Shown here piece by piece: positions 8,769-16,074 of a stretch of DNA of 44,334 nt. The position numbers were made by a program, and so were the translations under genes. The notes under the pieces were generated by a model. The model was not told the origin of the DNA. It searched no databases and saw only the letters and a program-made list of their open reading frames with translations. The stretch's first letter is position 1. Every line of letters begins with the position of its first letter. This DNA is from Eisenbergiella porci (lineage in GTDB: Bacteria; Bacillota; Clostridia; Lachnospirales; Lachnospiraceae): NCBI RefSeq assembly GCF_009696275.1, contig NZ_VUMI01000048.1:1-44334 (forward strand), written 5' to 3'.

Positions 8769-9554
8769 ATGAAACAGGTTTGGAACAGCTTCAGACTCGC
8801 TTTTTCCATGTACTCCGTGGTGCCTGCGCGCCAGGTGGAAAAAACAAAGGATAACATGAAATATATTCTGTGTTTTGTACCGTGGGTAGGAGCCATCATT
8901 GCTTTCCTGATCACAGAATGGCGGATAGTACACCCCTATTTGCTGGACTATGAGTTCCTCCGGTCTGTTGTCTGCGTGATGATCCCGCTACTTCTTTCCG
9001 GCGGCGCATATATGGACGGCTTTTTCCGCACTGTGGACGCCCTGTCCTCCCATCAGCCCAGAAAAGGCAAACTGGAAATCCTTCAGGATTCCCACAGCGG
9101 CTATTTTGCCATCATCACCTGTGTCAGTTATTTCCTTATCATAGTAGGACTTTGGAGTGAAATGCCCATAGACGGATGGCCGGTGGTTTCTCTCGGCTTT
9201 ATTCTTTCCCGTTCTCTCTATGGCCTGTCCATCATCTGGTTCCGCCATTCCCAGACCAGCAAATGCACGCTGTATGTACCTGAAGGCAGAACCAAGCTCA
9301 TAGTGGCGGCTGTCTTGATCCTTTATATCGCTGCCTGTGCCTTTTTTATGCTGCGGATGAATCTTGTGGTAGGCATCGGCTGCCTCGCAGGGGCTCTTAT
9401 CGCATTCCTCTATTATTGCTGGGTGGCCTTTAAACATTTTGGCGGCATCACCGAAGACATTGCAAGCTTTTTCGTCCAGGTATGCGAAATCCTGATCCCT
9501 TTGGTAGCCCTGCTGATTTACCGCATGCCGATGGATTTAAATAATTATCTGTAA
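8769..9554 (+). CDS. cobS: CobS-like adenosylcobinamide-GDP ribazoletransferase, orphan
   Basis: The 261-residue polytopic membrane protein matches cobalamin synthase, which joins adenosylcobinamide-GDP to alpha-ribazole in the last steps of B12 assembly. The family's acidic motif is seen as GGAYMDGFFRTVDALSS (about residues 78-94), followed by RKGKLEILQDSHSGYFAI; typical CobS reads GGxHLDGLADTxDGL. Five or six hydrophobic stretches follow. The start has AAAGGA nine bases upstream. No cobU, cobT, cobC or cobalamin riboswitch is visible nearby. The D-to-R and G-to-A differences within the acidic motif make the activity uncertain. The gene ends at a strong terminator. Confidence 0.78.
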   Translation: MKQVWNSFRLAFSMYSVVPARQVEKTKDNMKYILCFVPWVGAIIAFLITEWRIVHPYLLDYEFLRSVVCVMIPLLLSGGAYMDGFFRTVDALSSHQPRKGKLEILQDSHSGYFAIITCVSYFLIIVGLWSEMPIDGWPVVSLGFILSRSLYGLSIIWFRHSQTSKCTLYVPEGRTKLIVAAVLILYIAACAFFMLRMNLVVGIGCLAGALIAFLYYCWVAFKHFGGITEDIASFFVQVCEILIPLVALLIYRMPMDLNNYL

Positions 9555-9655
9555 TTTTTCATCGACAACGAAACAATCGGCTGCCATAACGTTACAGCGA
9601 GATAATTTATAGCTATTATTGGGAAGAAGAGATTTTCTGATAAAAATAAATTTAG

Positions 9656-9691
9656 GCCTGAGTCATGTTTTTAGCATGTTCAGGCTTTTTT
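9656..9691 (+). terminator. Intrinsic terminator after cobS
   Basis: GCCTGA...CATG pairs with CATG...TCAGGC around the loop TTTTTAG and is followed immediately by six T residues (9686-9691). It marks the end of the DUF3048-cobS transcript. Confidence 0.85.
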
Positions 9692-9700
9692 AATATACTT

Positions 9701-9900
9701 CGGGCTTCTCCGGGTGGCAGGGGCTGTGGAAGGGGGGCGAGGGGCTATGTTTCTGTATGAGCCGTTTAAAAACGCCGGTCCTTGCGTTGTGTAATTTACA
9801 ACGCTAGTACCGCTGCGTTTTTAACCGAGCGAGAGCGTGCTCTTACAGAAACATAGCCCCTCGCCCCCCTTCCACAGCCCCTGCCACCCGGAGAAGCCCG
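9701..9900. repeat. 200-bp nested palindrome with perfect 57-bp inverted arms
   Basis: Bases 9701-9757 are the exact reverse complement of 9844-9900, with no mismatch over 57 bp. Matching stops abruptly on both outer sides. Further nested inverted repeats fill the 86-bp centre: TTAAAAACGC (9766-9775) with GCGTTTTTAA (9815-9824), CGGT (9776-9779) with ACCG (9809-9812), and GCGTTGT (9784-9790) with ACAACGC (9798-9804). The arms are GC-rich with G-runs on one strand. The element lies between the cobS terminator and the aminotransferase promoter and has no plausible gene. It could be a MITE-like or repetitive palindromic element, a long hairpin RNA or a structural DNA site. Confidence 0.9.
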
Positions 9901-9934
9901 TGTCTTGCGCACCGTACTTTAACCTTACAAACTG

Positions 9935-9964
9935 TTGTAACAAATACCCCGCATGTGTTACAAT
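9935..9964 (+). promoter_or_regulatory. Candidate promoter with overlapping inverted-repeat operator
   Basis: TTGTAA (9935-9940) and TACAAT (9959-9964) lie 18 bp apart, as a sigma-A promoter for the aminotransferase would. The same bases form a perfect 8-bp inverted repeat, TTGTAACA (9935-9942) and TGTTACAA (9956-9963), with a 13-bp spacer. A dimeric regulator bound here would cover both promoter boxes. The regulator is not identified. Confidence 0.5.
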
Positions 9965-10004
9965 GGTCGGGATGAAAAGCCAAGAGGCGGTTTGGAGGGA
10001 AATT

Positions 10005-11201
10005 ATGGTATCAGAACAGTATAGAGCCATGCTGGGCGGCAAATCTGTGATTCGGATTTTGTCGGAGTTTGCGACGAAGCGTGGGGAAGAGATAGGATAT
10101 GACAATGTATTTGATTATAGTCTGGGGAATCCGTCCGTTCCTGTTCCGGAGGAGTTTACGGAGTGTATGATAGAGATGCTTAAAAACAGCGATCCATGTT
10201 CGCTGCATGGCTACAGTCCCAGTCTGGGAATACCGTCTGTGAGGGCGGCTATTGCCGCTTCCCTGAACGAAAGATTCGGTATGAATTACGGTCCGGAGCA
10301 TATTTTTATGGCCTCCGGTGCAGCAGGAGCGCTTGCCCATGCCTACAGGGCGGTAACAAAGCCAGGCGATGAAATACTGACATTTGCTCCTTATTTCCCT
10401 GAATATAATCCTTATGTGAATCTTACCGGAGCTGTGCTGAAGGTGGTGCCTCCGGATACGGAGAGTTTTCAGATAAATTTTGATGCCTTTGAAGAAATGC
10501 TGGGTGAGAAGGTAATGGCTGTTCTTATCAATTCGCCCAATAATCCTTCAGGCATTGTATATTCCGAGGAAACTATCCTGCGGCTTGCGGATATACTGAG
10601 AAAGAAAGAGCAGGAGTACGGGCACGATATTTTTATTATATCCGACGAGCCTTACAGGGAGATCGTGTTTGCCGGCGTTAAGGCGCCTTATGTGTCACGT
10701 TATTACGCGAATACCATCTCCTGTTATTCTTATTCCAAGTCTCTTTCCCTTCCCGGCGAGAGAATCGGCTATGTGGCGGTAAATCCTGCCTGTCCTGATG
10801 CGGAAGTGATTGTGAACATGTGCGGGCAGATTTCCAGAGGGATCGGCCATAATTGTCCTCCTTCCATCATCCAGCTTGCAGTGGCTAAGGTACTGGATAA
10901 AACGGCGGATCTTTCCGTCTATGAGACCAACATGAACCTTCTGTATGATTGCCTGACCGGGCTGGGCTTTACCTGTGTGAAGCCAGGCGGAACCTTTTAC
11001 ATATTCCCGAAGGCTCTGGAGGAGGATGCGAAAATTTTCTGTGAAAAGGCGCTGAAATACGATTTGATTCTGGTTCCGGGGGATACCTTTGGATGTCCCG
11101 GATATTTCAGGATGGCTTACTGTATTGAAACGGAAAAGGTGGAGCGTTCCCTGGCTGCCCTGAGAAAATTTGTGGCGGCGGAGTACGGAAACATCGGTTA
11201 G
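10005..11201 (+). CDS. Pyridoxal-phosphate aminotransferase, class I/II (aspartate aminotransferase-like)
   Basis: The 398-residue protein is a fold-type I PLP enzyme. Recognisable parts are the glycine-rich GNPSVPVP, the NSPNNPSG loop (about residues 169-176), the ISDEPYREI segment with the cofactor aspartate, and SYSKSLSLPGERIGY, in which the lysine is the Schiff-base residue. The arginine that binds the substrate carboxylate is probably in YFRMAYC near the C-terminus. The start at 10005 is chosen because TTGGAGGGA lies just upstream; reading from 9837 would translate the arm of the palindrome. It transaminates an amino acid that the sequence alone cannot specify. The patatin-like gene follows after 52 bases. 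Confidence 0.9.
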   Translation: MVSEQYRAMLGGKSVIRILSEFATKRGEEIGYDNVFDYSLGNPSVPVPEEFTECMIEMLKNSDPCSLHGYSPSLGIPSVRAAIAASLNERFGMNYGPEHIFMASGAAGALAHAYRAVTKPGDEILTFAPYFPEYNPYVNLTGAVLKVVPPDTESFQINFDAFEEMLGEKVMAVLINSPNNPSGIVYSEETILRLADILRKKEQEYGHDIFIISDEPYREIVFAGVKAPYVSRYYANTISCYSYSKSLSLPGERIGYVAVNPACPDAEVIVNMCGQISRGIGHNCPPSIIQLAVAKVLDKTADLSVYETNMNLLYDCLTGLGFTCVKPGGTFYIFPKALEEDAKIFCEKALKYDLILVPGDTFGCPGYFRMAYCIETEKVERSLAALRKFVAAEYGNIG

Positions 11202-11253
11202 TATCGGATAATTTGCGTAAAGCGGCAGCAAATTTGACTTGGAGGTAGACAGT

Positions 11254-12120
11254 ATGTATCAGGCCGGACTGGTTCTGGAAGGCGGTGGGATGAAAGGAAT
11301 TTATACCGCCGGAGTCCTGGATTTTTTCCTGGATCAAAATATTGAGTTTTCCAGCTGTTATGGAGTGTCCGCAGGCGCATGCCATCTGTGCAGCTACCTA
11401 TCGCGCCAGCGGGGCAGGGCTTATGATATCAGCGTGGATTATCTGGATGACGCACATTACTGCAGTGCGCGCAATGTGCTGACCACAGGGGATCTTTTCG
11501 GGGTAAAAATGTGTTATGACGATATCCCAAACGTTCTGAATCCTTATGATTATGATGCTTTTAATGCTTATCAGGGCAGAGCGTATGCGGTGGCTACCAA
11601 TATTGAGACCGGGCAGGCGGAATACCTGCGTCTGAAGGATATGCGTAAGGATATCATCGCAGTGCGGGCCTCCGCGTCCCTTCCGCTGGTATCGAGAAAT
11701 GTGAAAATCGGGGATAAGCTGTATCTGGACGGCGGTCTCTCCGACAGCGTGCCCATCATGCATTCCATTGTGGACGGCAACCGGAAAAATATTGTGGTGC
11801 TCACCAAGGAAACCGGCTACCGGAGGAAGCCTTCCGGCCATCTGGGACTGGTAAAGGTGCGTTATGCCAGGTATCCCAAAGTTTACGAGCTGATGGCAAA
11901 CCGGCATGTGGCCTATAACCGGATGCTGGATTATCTGGATGCCCAGACAGCAAACTACCAGGCTTTTGTTATCCGTCCGAAAAGGGCCAGCGGTATTGGC
12001 AGAATAGAGAAGGATAAGGAGAAGCTGCGTCTGCTTTATGAGGAGGGCTATGCAGATGCCCGGGAGTGCTTTGAGGATATGCTGCGTTATCTGGAAAACG
12101 GTGACAGCGTGCAAAGATAG
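11254..12120 (+). CDS. Patatin-like phospholipase (RssA/YjjU-like)
   Basis: The 288-residue protein should be a cytoplasmic or membrane-associated lipid acyl hydrolase with a Ser-Asp dyad. Visible features are the oxyanion loop GGGMKGIYTAG (about residues 10-20), the nucleophile elbow GVSAG (37-41, serine 39) and the catalytic aspartate in LDGGLSDS (about residue 159). Substrate is unknown. The start has GGAGG nine bases before the ATG; an upstream TTG is less likely. It follows the aminotransferase closely, and uppP begins 88 bases later, so the three may be cotranscribed, although no metabolic link is evident. Confidence 0.9.
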   Translation: MYQAGLVLEGGGMKGIYTAGVLDFFLDQNIEFSSCYGVSAGACHLCSYLSRQRGRAYDISVDYLDDAHYCSARNVLTTGDLFGVKMCYDDIPNVLNPYDYDAFNAYQGRAYAVATNIETGQAEYLRLKDMRKDIIAVRASASLPLVSRNVKIGDKLYLDGGLSDSVPIMHSIVDGNRKNIVVLTKETGYRRKPSGHLGLVKVRYARYPKVYELMANRHVAYNRMLDYLDAQTANYQAFVIRPKRASGIGRIEKDKEKLRLLYEEGYADARECFEDMLRYLENGDSVQR

Positions 12121-12208
12121 GCGGAGGAGTTTTCGGAAAATGAAAACAGACTGTCTGTTTGGCCGGTACGTCCGGCGGACAGCAGCAGTATAAAAATTGG
12201 AGAATAAT

Positions 12209-13045
12209 ATGATTGAAATTTTAAAAGCGGTTTTGTTTGGAATTGTGGAAGGTATTACGGAGTGGCTGCCCATCAGCAGCACGGGACATATGATACTGCT
12301 GAATGAATTCGTCACGCTGGATGTATCCCCTGAATTCTGGGAAGTATTCCTGGTAGTGATTCAGCTGGGGGCGATCCTGGCGGTGGTGGTTCTGTTCTGG
12401 AATAAGCTGTTCCCCTTTGATTTTTCAAAGCGGCGTAAGAAAAACGGCATTATTAAAACGGATATCTTTGTCATGTGGTTCAAGGTTCTGGTGGCCTGCA
12501 TCCCTGCCATGATTTACGGCATACTCCTGGATGATCTGGTGGAGCCGTATCTGTATAATGCCACCACGGTGGCCATTATGCTGATTCTGTTCGGCGTGGC
12601 TTTTATTGTAATTGAAAACTGGAATAAGGGAAGGAAGCCCCGGATCAAAAGCCTGGCGTCCCTGACCTACCGGGATGCCCTGATTATTGGCCTGTTTCAG
12701 CTTATCGCCGCGGTATTCCCCGGCACCTCCCGCTCCGGCGCAACCATCGTTGGCGCGCTGCTCATCGGCGTCAGCAGGGTGGTATCCGCGGAATTCACCT
12801 TTTTCCTGGCGATTCCCGTCATGTTCGGCGCAAGCCTTCTGAAGCTGGTGAAATTCGGGCTCGGCTTCAGCATGACCGAGGCGTCGCTTCTGATTATCGG
12901 CATGGTGGTGGCTTTTGTAGTGTCCATGGGTGTTATTTCCTTCCTCATGGGATATATTAAAAAGCATGACTTCAAGGTTTTCGGCTGGTACCGTATCGTG
13001 CTGGGTATTCTGGTGCTGCTGTATTTTTATGTGATTGCTGCGTAA
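12209..13045 (+). CDS. uppP: Undecaprenyl-diphosphatase (UppP/BacA)
   Basis: The 278-residue membrane enzyme dephosphorylates undecaprenyl pyrophosphate on the outer face of the membrane, recycling the lipid carrier for peptidoglycan and other glycans. It can also confer bacitracin tolerance. The family motifs are both complete: GIVEGITEWLPISSTGHM (residues about 11-28) and FPGTSRSGATI (about 171-181), carrying the catalytic Glu, His and Arg. Several hydrophobic helices follow. The start at 12209 has TTGGAGAA upstream. It has the usual family length. Confidence 0.95.
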   Translation: MIEILKAVLFGIVEGITEWLPISSTGHMILLNEFVTLDVSPEFWEVFLVVIQLGAILAVVVLFWNKLFPFDFSKRRKKNGIIKTDIFVMWFKVLVACIPAMIYGILLDDLVEPYLYNATTVAIMLILFGVAFIVIENWNKGRKPRIKSLASLTYRDALIIGLFQLIAAVFPGTSRSGATIVGALLIGVSRVVSAEFTFFLAIPVMFGASLLKLVKFGLGFSMTEASLLIIGMVVAFVVSMGVISFLMGYIKKHDFKVFGWYRIVLGILVLLYFYVIAA

Positions 13046-13131
13046 ATTTGTGGTGGCCTGGGTTAAGCGTATGTTTGTATGTTTCCGGCAAAATGATGTT
13101 TTGCTGATATTTTTAAAAGGCAGATTGGAAT

Positions 13132-13518
13132 ATGATAAAAGTAGTATCCTTTGATGTTGGGCATACGTTAATAAAATACAATAATCCCTTAAGCTGGACT
13201 TCCTTATATCGTCCTGCGCTTTGTGAAGCAGCCGCTAAATGCAATATAGTTTTGGCAGACGGTATGATGGACGCTGCAGCAGAAATTCTTAAGGACTTTG
13301 CAATGCTTACTGATTATATTGATTTAATTCTGACTTCTGTAGATGTAGGCTACAGAAAACCATGTAAAGAAGGATTTCTAAAAACGGCAGAGTGTTTTAA
13401 TATACTGCCAAACGAAATGATTTATGTGGGAGATGAAGAAAAAGATATAGTTGGGGCAAACAGTGTCGGGGCGGTTTCAGTGCTGATTAATAGAAGCAAA
13501 TTAGTTGCAAACGGATAA
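13132..13518 (+). pseudogene. HAD-family hydrolase with a large internal deletion
   Basis: The 128 residues begin with a haloacid dehalogenase motif I (SFDVGHTLI, residues 6-14). They end with motif III (DVGYRKP) and motif IV (IYVGDEEKDIVGA). The section between, which in normal HAD proteins of about 220 residues carries the cap and motif II serine or threonine, is missing: residue about 56 runs straight into DYIDLILTS. The frame is kept, so a short protein may be made, but activity is unlikely. Base composition is more AT-rich than the flanking uppP. The next frame is a truncated esterase. Confidence 0.7.
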
Positions 13519-13595
13519 TAATACGGGAAAACGGCAGGTTACCGTTAAAGGTTGTAATATACGAACCTGTTTCAGCAGCGGATAAGCTTCCGTGT

Positions 13596-14300
13596 TTGCT
13601 ATATATCCATGGCGGCGCGTTCAGTTATAAGGCGTCAGTCCATCATAAAAAGCTTGCCTGTATCTATGCATTGGAAGCAAACTGCAGGGTGGTCTTTCCG
13701 GATTATCATCTGTTGCCGGAGCATCCATATCCAACGGCATATCAGGATGTATTGTCCGTATATAAATGGCTGTTAAAGAATGCGGAAAGCCTGCGTATTG
13801 ACAGAGAACTGATTGGAATCGCAGGAGATAGTTCCGGCGGGGCAATTGCTGCTGCGATTTGCAATGCATATGAAAAAGAAGCTTTGCCCATTCCCTGTGC
13901 ACAGATGTTAATATATCCGGTGACAGATGCGTCCATGTCCACGAAATCCATAAAATTGTACTCTGATACTCCATCATGGAATTCCCAAAATAACAAAAAA
14001 ATGTGGGAATTCTATTTAAAGAACGTAACAGTAGAAAACATCAGGAACGCATCGCCCATGCAGAATGTGTTGCCTCATAAGCTTCCGGATACGTACATTG
14101 AAACAGCAGAATATGATTGCCTGCATGATGAAGGAATTTTGTATGCTGAAAGACTGATGGAAGCAGGGGCGAAAGTTGAGTTGAACGACACAAAAGGCAC
14201 AATTCACGGATATGATTCGGCAATAAAGACACAAATTGCACAGAATAACATAGAAAAAAGGATTTTATTCTTAAAAAAGTGCTTTAGCTACGGAAATTGA
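13596..14300 (+). pseudogene. Alpha/beta hydrolase (HSL-type esterase), 5'-truncated
   Basis: The open frame encodes most of a hormone-sensitive-lipase-type esterase: HGGAF oxyanion motif (residues 5-9 from a TTG codon), nucleophile elbow GDSSGG (about 77-82), an aspartate in ETAEYDCLHDE and the histidine in HGYDSA. In this family HGG normally lies about 70-80 residues from the N-terminus. The frame remains open upstream to about 13494 and encodes LPLKVVIYEPVSAADKLPCLLYIHGGA-type sequence across that junction, but contains no good start codon. It overlaps the end of the HAD remnant. I infer that the 5' part was deleted. All catalytic residues survive, so a translated fragment could still be folded. 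Confidence 0.65.
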
Positions 14301-14366
14301 CCCCATGCCCGTCAAGTTGCGAAATGGGAATTAAATGTACTGAAAGCGAGAGATGTTTCCTGACTG

Positions 14367-14421
14367 AGTCTGGAAACTGCGGCCCTCCATTAGAAGCCGG
14401 GCGCAGTTTCGGACTTTTTTT
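14367..14421 (+). terminator. Intrinsic terminator between convergent genes
   Basis: AGTCTGGAAACTGCGGCCC pairs with GGGCGCAGTTTCGGACT with small mismatches, followed by a run of T to 14421. It would end transcription from the esterase side. Its 3' end touches the stop codon of the convergent DUF3021 gene, so it may also act on that transcript. Confidence 0.8.
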
Positions 14422-14845
14422 ATTGCCGCGGCGCATCTGACTGCATTTTAGCAATAAGCGCATTGATTTCATCCGCCTGCATTCGCTGCAGCTTTCTGAA
14501 ATAGGAAAATACAGCGGTTACAATGACTAAAAAAATCAGGGTGAAAATAATAAGCTGCCTGGCCGAAAAGGAATGCCAGAAAATGATACGGAATACTGCC
14601 AGGTTCACCACATACAAAATCAAGGACTCTGTAATGCAGTACTGCCTCCATGTCCTGAATTCAACATGATCCAGGGCAATATCCACCCCTTGGCACAGCA
14701 ATATGATCAGAAACAGGACCAGGACGGTGAAATCATACCCTTCGGTATCAATACCGCTCAGCATATTCAGGGCGGCATTGGCAAGAAGCAGCAGGGTAAA
14801 ACAGATACAGGTGGACGGCGCCCGTACGGTCAGAAAATTTTTCAT
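14420..14845 (-). CDS. DUF3021 family membrane protein
   Basis: The 141-residue protein has four hydrophobic segments (about residues 10-30, 42-58, 72-90, 97-115) and a charged C-terminal tail. This layout, and its position directly after a LytTR regulator with a 4-base ATGA overlap, is typical of DUF3021 proteins. These are commonly paired with LytTR factors and are thought to control them from the membrane. The pair is probably translationally coupled. The target genes are unknown; an ABC-ATPase remnant lies immediately upstream on the same strand, so the original target may have been that transporter. Confidence 0.8.
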   Translation of the reverse strand: MKNFLTVRAPSTCICFTLLLLANAALNMLSGIDTEGYDFTVLVLFLIILLCQGVDIALDHVEFRTWRQYCITESLILYVVNLAVFRIIFWHSFSARQLIIFTLIFLVIVTAVFSYFRKLQRMQADEINALIAKMQSDAPRQ

Positions 14846-15288
14846 ACATTTGCTCCTTTCAGCTTTTCCTTCAGAGGTTCGATATAATTTCGCGTAATTA
14901 CCAGTTTTTCTCCATTTTGCAGGGTGGCCTCCAGCCGGTGGTTGTACAGCGGCCGCACACTTTGCAGGAAGCTGGTGTTGACCAGACAGCTTTTGCTGAT
15001 CCTGGTAAAGGAAGTGCGGGAAAGGCGGGCCTCCAGGGAGGCCAGAGTCTCCCGGCAGTAGTACACCTCTTTCTCCAGATAAAGATAGGTTCTTCCATCT
15101 GCGGAATCCATAAAAAATATCTTCTCCAGCGGCAGCTGGAATTCCTTATCCTCCTGATAGCCCGTCAGGGAAAGACCAAATTGCCTGATATGTCCGGCCA
15201 GCTGCTCCAGCCGGGAATCCATGCGTGCACAGCGGATGGTAATTTCAGTTTCAGTAATCTGACGATCCTGATGGATTATCAGCTTCAT
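14842..15288 (-). CDS. LytTR-type DNA-binding transcriptional regulator
   Basis: The 148-residue protein has a C-terminal LytTR domain (about residues 50-145): KIFFMDSADGRTYLYLEKEVYYCRE region, FTRISKSCLVN, and the closing NGEKLVITRNY. The short N-terminal part (1-45) lacks a receiver domain, so it is not a classical response regulator. The start has AGGAGG seven bases upstream on the minus strand. Cotranscribed with the DUF3021 gene it overlaps. Such pairs regulate exporters or competence and bacteriocin genes in other Firmicutes; the role here is not shown by the sequence. Confidence 0.88.
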   Translation of the reverse strand: MKLIIHQDRQITETEITIRCARMDSRLEQLAGHIRQFGLSLTGYQEDKEFQLPLEKIFFMDSADGRTYLYLEKEVYYCRETLASLEARLSRTSFTRISKSCLVNTSFLQSVRPLYNHRLEATLQNGEKLVITRNYIEPLKEKLKGANV

Positions 15289-15308
15289 GGAACCTCCTCA
15301 CAATTACG

Positions 15309-15704
15309 TTAATAGGTGTTAAAAATGCCGTATATCCGTTCTTTTTTCAATGCCCCGGAATAAAACGCCGGCCTTTCTTTTTCGCATAAGTTGCGTATTC
15401 TGCATTCTTCATACTTTTTCCTGATTTCTTTCGCCTCCGTTTTTTCCCCAGTCAGACAGACAATGCGCCCGTGAAACAGGAGCAGATATCTGCCGGCCAG
15501 ATTGCTGAAAAGGTTTAAATCGTGGGAGGATATCAGAAAGGTCACTTTATCCCTGCGTGCGGTTTCGGCTGTCATAGATTTCAGCGGCTCCCTTGCGCCG
15601 ATGCCCATCCCCTTCTTCACTGAAAAATACATGATATTGTCACATACGGTATTTTTATAACGCAGTACCCGTTCCCCAGCGGGAATAAATATGATATTTG
15701 TCAT
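15309..15704 (-). pseudogene. ABC transporter ATP-binding protein remnant
   Basis: The frame starts with a segment resembling the region after Walker A of export-type ABC ATPases (IIFIPAGERVLRYKNTVCDNI). After about residue 40 it jumps to the H-loop region (TFLISSHDLNLFSNLAGRYLLL) and a normal C-terminus. Walker A, the LSGGQ signature and Walker B are all missing, so it cannot hydrolyse ATP. It reads into the LytTR/DUF3021 pair, which fits an old transporter operon regulated by them. I infer decay by deletion. No partner permease is visible. Confidence 0.7.
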
Positions 15705-16074
15705 ATAAAGTATAGGTCAGCCCTTCTTTCCTCTGGGATTGAGGTTATTATAGCCGGACAGCAGAGGAAATACAATGTGGCACAGGATAAGATACCCTCG
15801 GGCACAACAAGATGCCATTTGGTTTATGTAAGGTTCGGATTGCTGATATTTTACATAGATTTTACATAACCTAAGCGTGTACTTTACACTCACCTGTTAA
15901 AATAATGATGGACAATGAGAAAATGCCGTGGTCCGGCCAAAATCCGGAGGACAGCAGTTTTTCATTGGAAACATAGGAAAAAGATACCGCCCCGAAGCGG
16001 AATGAGGGATACGTCAGGATTTCGAGTAAGTTTCAGACAGCGATATCCGTTGATGAGGGCAGAGGAGAGATGAG
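15705..16074. other. Intergenic leader of the Na/Pi cotransporter
   Basis: About 370 bases separate the ABC remnant from the phosphate transporter. The central part contains the Pho-box-like repeats and a promoter described separately, leaving a leader of about 165 bases ending in AGAGGAGA before the start codon. I see no riboswitch or terminator. Confidence 0.5.
15850..15903 (+). promoter_or_regulatory. Pho-box-like direct repeats and -10 box
   Basis: TTTACA occurs at 15850-15855, 15861-15866 and 15883-15888. The spacings are 11 and 22 bp, so all lie on one face of the helix, with a degenerate slot at 15872. This matches the direct TTAACA/TTTACA repeats bound by Bacillus-type PhoP. TAAAAT at 15898-15903 is a plausible -10 box, and no good -35 box is present, as expected for an activated promoter. 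A PhoP/PhoR-like pair follows the regulated gene. Confidence 0.65.

Noticed and set aside
9935-9963. BirA or GlnR operator
   Set aside because: The arms and spacing differ from both consensus sites and the downstream gene is not part of either regulon.
9837-10004. N-terminal extension of the aminotransferase through the palindrome arm
   Set aside because: The extension is Pro/Cys-rich, reads through the promoter, and a strong ribosome site supports the start at 10005.
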